This document shows, piece by piece, positions 59,375 through 64,000 of a stretch of DNA of 64,000 nucleotides. This stretch comes from Moniliophthora roreri (lineage: Eukaryota; Basidiomycota; Agaricomycetes; Agaricales; Marasmiaceae): positions 372,001 through 436,000 of the forward strand of contig LATX02000194.1 of assembly GCA_001466705.2 (NCBI GenBank). The letters are read 5' to 3'. A program made the position numbers and the translations under genes. Position 1 is the first letter of the stretch; each line of letters starts with the position of its first letter. Below the pieces are notes generated by a model that did not search any database, was not told where the DNA came from, and saw only the letters and a list, made by a program, of their open reading frames with translations.

Positions 59375-61172
59375 CTATTGGTTTATCTTCTCGACAGCAT
59401 AAGACAGCTGCCCACTCTCATCATCAAGAACCCATGAACCCTAAGGAGATATCAGAGGTGAGGTTTACACAAATCACAAGGCAAGGATGCGTACCAAGAA
59501 CTCGTCATCGTTCACAATCAGCCGTCTCAGACTAGGTGCAGCGTTCAATATCTGACTGGCTTCCTGGATTTCCATGACTCTGTCTCGTTCCCTTCTGTCT
59601 CTGCGCTGTGTCCTGAGTTCGAATCGACCTTTATACAACCTGGGGACGTTATGGGCATGTCGCACGAATGTAGTCTGCAATGTCATGGTCACGGTGACTT
59701 GGAGTGCTGCATGGAAACTCTGAACTTACCAGCGCCCCTCGAGACGTCGCGACATCTAGATCCTCCAATTTTGTACATTTCTGCAATAGCCGTTGTATAG
59801 CACGTTTCCGTACAAAACCAGCACGCAGATCGAGCGAGCGAAGTGTTCTAGCATGTTTATCCGCGAGATGATTAACAAGTACGTCCCAGCTTTGCTTCGG
59901 TCTCGGATTACGTGTCCGTGGCTGATAAAATGGGTAGAAGCTCAATCGCTCAAGTGGTGAGAGGGATATTACATGTTTGATCCATTTGCAGACGTCGGTT
60001 GTTTGAAGGTGAGTAGCGTTCTCGTTGAGCTCTTTGTACCGTAGGGTGAAAGATTTGAGGGTACAAAGAGGGACAAACGCGACTGGAAGATCTCGAGGTC
60101 CCTTGATGATACATATGCAGTCAGGAAAATGGATGGGGACGAATAGAAGAGATATGCACCCTCGTTCCCCATCGACGCCACGGGAACGTATACTCCAGAC
60201 AAAGGTCTTCAAGCTGAGGAAGCTGCGATAACATCTCAAAAAGGTACTCGTCGGAAGAGGATAGTAATCGCCCAAGTGTAAGGGATCGGAGATTATGAAG
60301 ACAACACAAAACTTGTTCAAGGGATTCTGTAGTGCGTGTACGGTCCGAACCGTACGTGTATAGAACGCCCTAGTTTGAATCATTTCAGTTGAAATTTCTC
60401 AAAAAGTCCGGTAGCGGAATCGTTGTACTGACCCGAATCTGCAGTTCCGTCAACCCTCGACACTGTCCGATCAAGTCCAACCCTGTATCATCCACTCCAA
60501 TTAGGACTAGCTTTCGAAGATTCGCCTGAAAAAAGGGTTTGATATCCGTCCTTTCGCAAACTTCCGAGTTCAACATCAATTCACGAAGGCCTTGAGTGCG
60601 ACGAGGGTCATGTAAGATTTGCAACGCTTTGGCGAAGCATTCCGGGTTGACTTCGTGGCTTTCTTCGGTACCCCACCATGTAGTGACGTTGAATGTGACG
60701 GAATTGAGATTGTCAAAGAGTTCGAAGGCTCTGAGAACAAGGTCGGATTCCAGCTGAGTGTCGATAAAAGTCCCTACAGAAATTGGTATCAAGATGAAGC
60801 CCAAAGCTCACCCGTTACACGCCTCTTAAAATCACAATTTGAACTTTGTGGCGGTTATGAGGCAAACAGGCTGAGCCCAGAGCTTGGCTAGGGCTAGCGA
60901 TAGTCTAAAACATGTCGGAAAAGCTTACTGGAAAAAAAAGGAGACTGACGTACTGGCCCCTCAAGTGTAGCTCTCCTGCTGTAATGACCAGCTCCCATAT
61001 AGCTGCCTAGCTGGAAATCCAGCCTTCGGTAAAGTGTTGCAGAAGCTACCTGATTGATCTCTTTGTTCACCAGACAACAGGAAGCTAGCGCCGTTGGGTC
61101 GTTCTGGAGGGCCTCGACGACATGTTGAAGGACATCGTAAGGTAAAGCCGGCGCCAAAGGGGCTCGTTGCAT
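59375..61172 (-). CDS. F-box/LRR-like protein, best-preserved copy
   Basis: The start at 61172 gives MQRAPLAPALPYDVLQHVVE, then SCCLVNKEINQVAS and TLYRRLDFQL, a clear F-box. Downstream exons join in phase: 60773-60433 (FELFDNLNSVTFNV.., FFQANLRKLVLIGVDD), 60369-60160 (LCCLHNLRSLTLGRLLSSSD), 60101-59730 (LKSFTLRYKELNENA, DVCKWIKHVISLSPLERLS, LDLRAGFVRKRAI), 59674-59495 (SLRRLIVNDDEFL) and 59440-59375 (GSWVLDDESGQ to the stop). The piece between the F-box exon (ending near 60956) and 60812 is not resolved; it has several possible acceptors. F-box proteins recruit substrates to SCF ubiquitin ligases, here through irregular leucine-rich repeats. It keeps the Trp in CKWIKH that is a stop codon in the copy at 23.9-25.6 kb. 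The substrate is unknown. Confidence 0.7.
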
Positions 61173-61513
61173 CGAGTATTGGATTAATGATTTTGATCAT
61201 GTCTGGCAGCGTGGTCAATACGTGGGCGTCATGTTGGCGCATGATGAAAGAGCATGACGCGCAGTGAAGCTAGTGAAGAGGGTTCAATTCATACTAGATC
61301 AATTGCAACAGTACGCCACGACCTTAGCCTCCAACCTGAACGACACCAGGCCAAACTGATGAAGCAGTTATAGATTCAAGTTTACATTCAAAACTCTTCT
61401 TTCTCTGACTACCCAGATTCCACAGGCACTCTCTAATTAGGACTCATCAACTTGAAGATACGATACATATCAATGACATCGTTGATACTATATTTCATGA
61501 TTATTCCGAGTCT

Positions 61514-63058
61514 TCATCCACGATGGTCGCAATCGACCATGCTAACGTGTTGGGTCGGATGTACAAGCCAGTGTTGGCCGTCGCATGCAAATTTAACATT
61601 AGACGACATAGCATCACCGTAGATGCTTCGAAGGATCATCAGCAGGCTGCCCTCACAATTGAGGGTATGTACACACCAATTGGCGAATGAGCATAGACCT
61701 CCACGCATAAAAGGCTGAGTTGGTCCAAAGTCAACTTAGCACGAAGGCAATGCAGTATGACCCTGTGCACTCACACCGCACAGCTGCGTGCACGAGTGTT
61801 TAGAAGACGTAAACGACTTGAGAATAAAAGAATAAACACACAGAATGTCAAAATATTGGCAAGATTTGCGAGGGTCATCATCCTTTCTCACCATTTCAGC
61901 ACACGGAAGGAAAGAAAAAAAGTGAAACTCACGCAAAATACATAGCGCCATCTCGGAAGAATAGCGAAAATAGATTCAGAGCCAGACTCAGAGGGTTGTC
62001 GCGGGCCTCCCGCCAGCATTGATAGGTTCGGAGGGCGGTTAGCCCAAAAATAATAGTGTCATAAACAAAAACTGCCAGCCATAGCCCAGCAAGACCTGAG
62101 AAATGTCAAGAGCAGGCAGCGAGTCACACTTGCAGGGGACATACATAGTGCTCTGTATGGAGTAAATTTGCTGAAAAAATGATTGGAGATTCCAAGTGCT
62201 CACATCTGACGCGGCCTTCCGATATTGCATCCTATTTGAACTGAATATTGCATTGAATCTTGTCCGGCAAGAATATACTGTTCGAAGCGAATATTTAGCA
62301 TTAATAAGTGATGTCAAGACTGGGTACTCACGCCACTTATCCCGCCTGCAACCAATGCAGATATACCAAAGAGCCATAAGATTCGCCTGTCGGCGCAATA
62401 TAGAGCGTAGATTCGGAGCGTCAATAATACTATAGAATTCAAATCAACAGAAAAGTATAGACCGAAGGAGTGTAACTCACAGCAAACCACAAATTGCGAC
62501 ACAACGTATAAGACTTCACGATAAAGACCGTAAATATGGCAGCTAGTGTAACCGAGTCTAGCCATTAGAACTGAGTATGATAAAATCATACCTCTGTAGG
62601 GATTAGTATTACGTTTGAAGACCGAAGAGCCAAAGTACCTTTGTCTGCAAGGGATGGAGCACAAAAAGCAAATGGGGTATGTTGCTAAGGCAAAATATCT
62701 GAAAGCGAGAAATACGGTCCTGCTTCGCGACTTTGGGCACATCCAAATATGCTGAATTTCCGAATCTGGAGAGGATGGTGGTAAGCCTCGTTATTACAGG
62801 CCGAGAGTTGAAGACTCCTGTGCTTACTGAAAGTAATAAGGTGATCCCATCAGAGAATCACTTTTCACAACGCATAATCGTCACTCCTTCCGAAGACACA
62901 TCCAAACAATACTCTAACGGACCTACTGCAAGAACTTGTATTGCGGAGGAAAGATAACTGCTTAAGGGCATTAGTCTTTCCAGAATGGGGGCTGAGGCAA
63001 GAGGCACTCACATGTCCCAAGCATCACTCTCAGTCAAGGTTGTTGAAACGACTTCCAT
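61514..63058 (-). pseudogene. DUF6533 integral-membrane protein, copy C (in-frame stop)
   Basis: The start at 63058 gives MEVVSTTLTESDAWDM, comparable with MESVMLELNEGHAWDQ of copy A. After an intron comes YLSSAIQVLAV, then near 62865 the signature appears as ATTCTCTGATGGGATCAC, where copy A has ATCCTTCTCTGGGATCAC: the frame that should read ILLWDH gains a TGA. SEIQHIWMCPKSRSRTVF, membrane exons VLLTLRIYALYCADRRILWL (about 62420) and FFRDGAMYFA (about 61950) follow, ending DGQHWLVHPTQHVSMVDCD at 61514. The rest is well kept. Unless another splice avoids the TGA, this copy is dead. It lies between two F-box genes on the same strand. Confidence 0.55.
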
Positions 63059-63341
63059 TGTGAGGAGAGAAAAAGACAGGGTAGGTATGTGCTCTAGAAT
63101 CAGTAACAAGCTGGTACTTAAGGTGCGGCACAGCTGTGAAGGTAGAGATCATCAACACCGTCCTGATATCATATCATTATCAGGAGTCAGGATCCTTGAT
63201 ATGCAGAAGTTCTGCTCAGTTGCGGTCTGCTGTACATAAGACTTTTAGCCTGTCGGACACAGCGGTGAACGAATATCATTGAAAATCGTAGGAGTCTAAT
63301 GGCTAAAGCAAATAAATAGCAGCAGGTTCACATGGTATCCA

Positions 63342-64000
63342 TCAATTGTGTTCCACGGTATGGAACAGTACTCCATTCTCGTCGAGGGCCCATGAGGCCT
63401 TGCTCGAGGTCAGTATCGCATGTAAAGACGCGAATTAAGATACTCACCCGAAACTCATCGTCATTGACGATCAATCTCCTCAAACCAGGCGTAGCCTTGA
63501 TGAGACAAGCTGCTTCTTCCGTGCTGATCACAGGGTCTCGCTTTCCCCGATCCCTGCGTTGTGTTCGAAGCTCAAATTGAGCCTTCCTCAACGCAGGGAC
63601 GTTTAACGCGTATCGCACGAATGTAAACTACCATCCAGAGTGGTCAGCGAAAGCAACTCAGATGAGAAGGAAACTCACCAGCGCTCCGTAGCTCGTAGCT
63701 ATTTCCAGCTCTTCCATCTTTCGGCATTTCATCAACAACTTCTGCACCGACCGTCTCCTCACAAATCCCGCTCGCAGATCAAGCTCGCGTAGTGTTCCGC
63801 CATGTTTATCCGCGAGATGGTCGACAAGGATATCCCAACTCGGTTTCGGTTTCGGATTCTTCGTACGTGGTTGGTAGAATGGGTGATAACTCAGTCGCTC
63901 GAGCGAGCATCGCGAGATGGCGTGTTTGATCCATTTGCATATGTCGTGTACAGTAGGGATTTTGTGGCTGTTTTCGCTGAGGGCCTTGTATCGCAGAGTA
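63342..64000 (-). CDS. F-box/LRR-like protein, C-terminal part, cut by window edge
   Basis: The visible 3' exons are in phase: the first runs from the edge (TLRYKALSENSHKIPTVHD, CKWIKHAISRCSLERLSYHP, PSWDILVDHLADKHGGTLRE, LDLRAGFVRRRSVQKLLMKC). After an intron comes FTFVRYALNVPALRKAQFEL to LRRLIVNDDEFR, and after a second intron ASWALDDENGVLFHTVEHN with a stop at 63342-63344. No lesion is visible. It is closely related to the gene at 59375-61172; the F-box lies beyond the window. Confidence 0.7.

Noticed and set aside
1..64000. tRNA or rRNA genes
   Set aside because: No convincing cloverleaf A/B-box pair or rRNA core sequence was recognised by eye; a tRNAscan-SE run would be needed to exclude tRNAs.

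Overview
The window looks like nuclear DNA of a mushroom-forming basidiomycete (Agaricomycetes). The supported genes have many short GT-AG introns of about 50-60 nt with exact phase agreement. The families also fit: DUF6533 membrane proteins, a DUF6699 protein, F-box/leucine-rich proteins in many copies, TRI5-like terpene synthases, a multi-exon P450 and an alpha-arrestin. No rRNA, tRNA or CRISPR was recognised.

Layout. (1) 1-9.6 kb is an AT-rich transposon graveyard: a nested foldback MITE (1085-1498), a decayed MULE-type transposase on the minus strand (4.8-6.15 kb), a solo LTR with a perfect 5-bp target-site duplication (6645-7256), and a block edged by opposed TTACAAC/GTTGTAA motifs (7.7-9.56 kb). 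(2) 9.9-25.8 kb is a duplicated region: DUF6533 genes in a ~1.9-kb inverted repeat (10.4-12.35 against 20.0-21.96 kb), broken F-box/LRR copies, an intact DUF6699 gene with GW repeats (14.2-16.3 kb) and a decayed fragment of that gene at 22.9-23.15 kb. (3) 28-48 kb carries intact plus-strand genes: a 12-exon P450 (28154-30307), an 8-exon 1508-aa gene joining a GHKL ATPase to a degenerate C5-cytosine methyltransferase (31926-36837), and two TRI5-like sesquiterpene synthases (38080-39256 and 46899-48055), with MITE-type insertions between the synthases. (4) 48.8-53.1 kb is a second AT-rich insert between inverted arms, followed by a 5'-truncated LINE tail. (5) 55.7-64 kb has an alpha-arrestin with two LPxY motifs, a small unknown gene, a probably functional F-box gene, a third DUF6533 copy with an in-frame stop, and an F-box gene running off the right edge.

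How the genes may work together. The P450 and the two terpene synthases could form a small sesquiterpenoid locus (inference from proximity and shared strand only). The most unusual gene is the GHKL ATPase-methyltransferase fusion. All eight exons join in frame over 1508 codons, but the catalytic Pro-Cys motif, the Glu-Asn-Val motif and the Gln-x-Arg-x-Arg motif are all changed. It therefore looks like a maintained pseudoenzyme, perhaps a chromatin or DNA-recognition ATPase, in a transposon-rich region. Exon coordinates are my own manual reconstructions from splice signals and reading phase, without transcript evidence.
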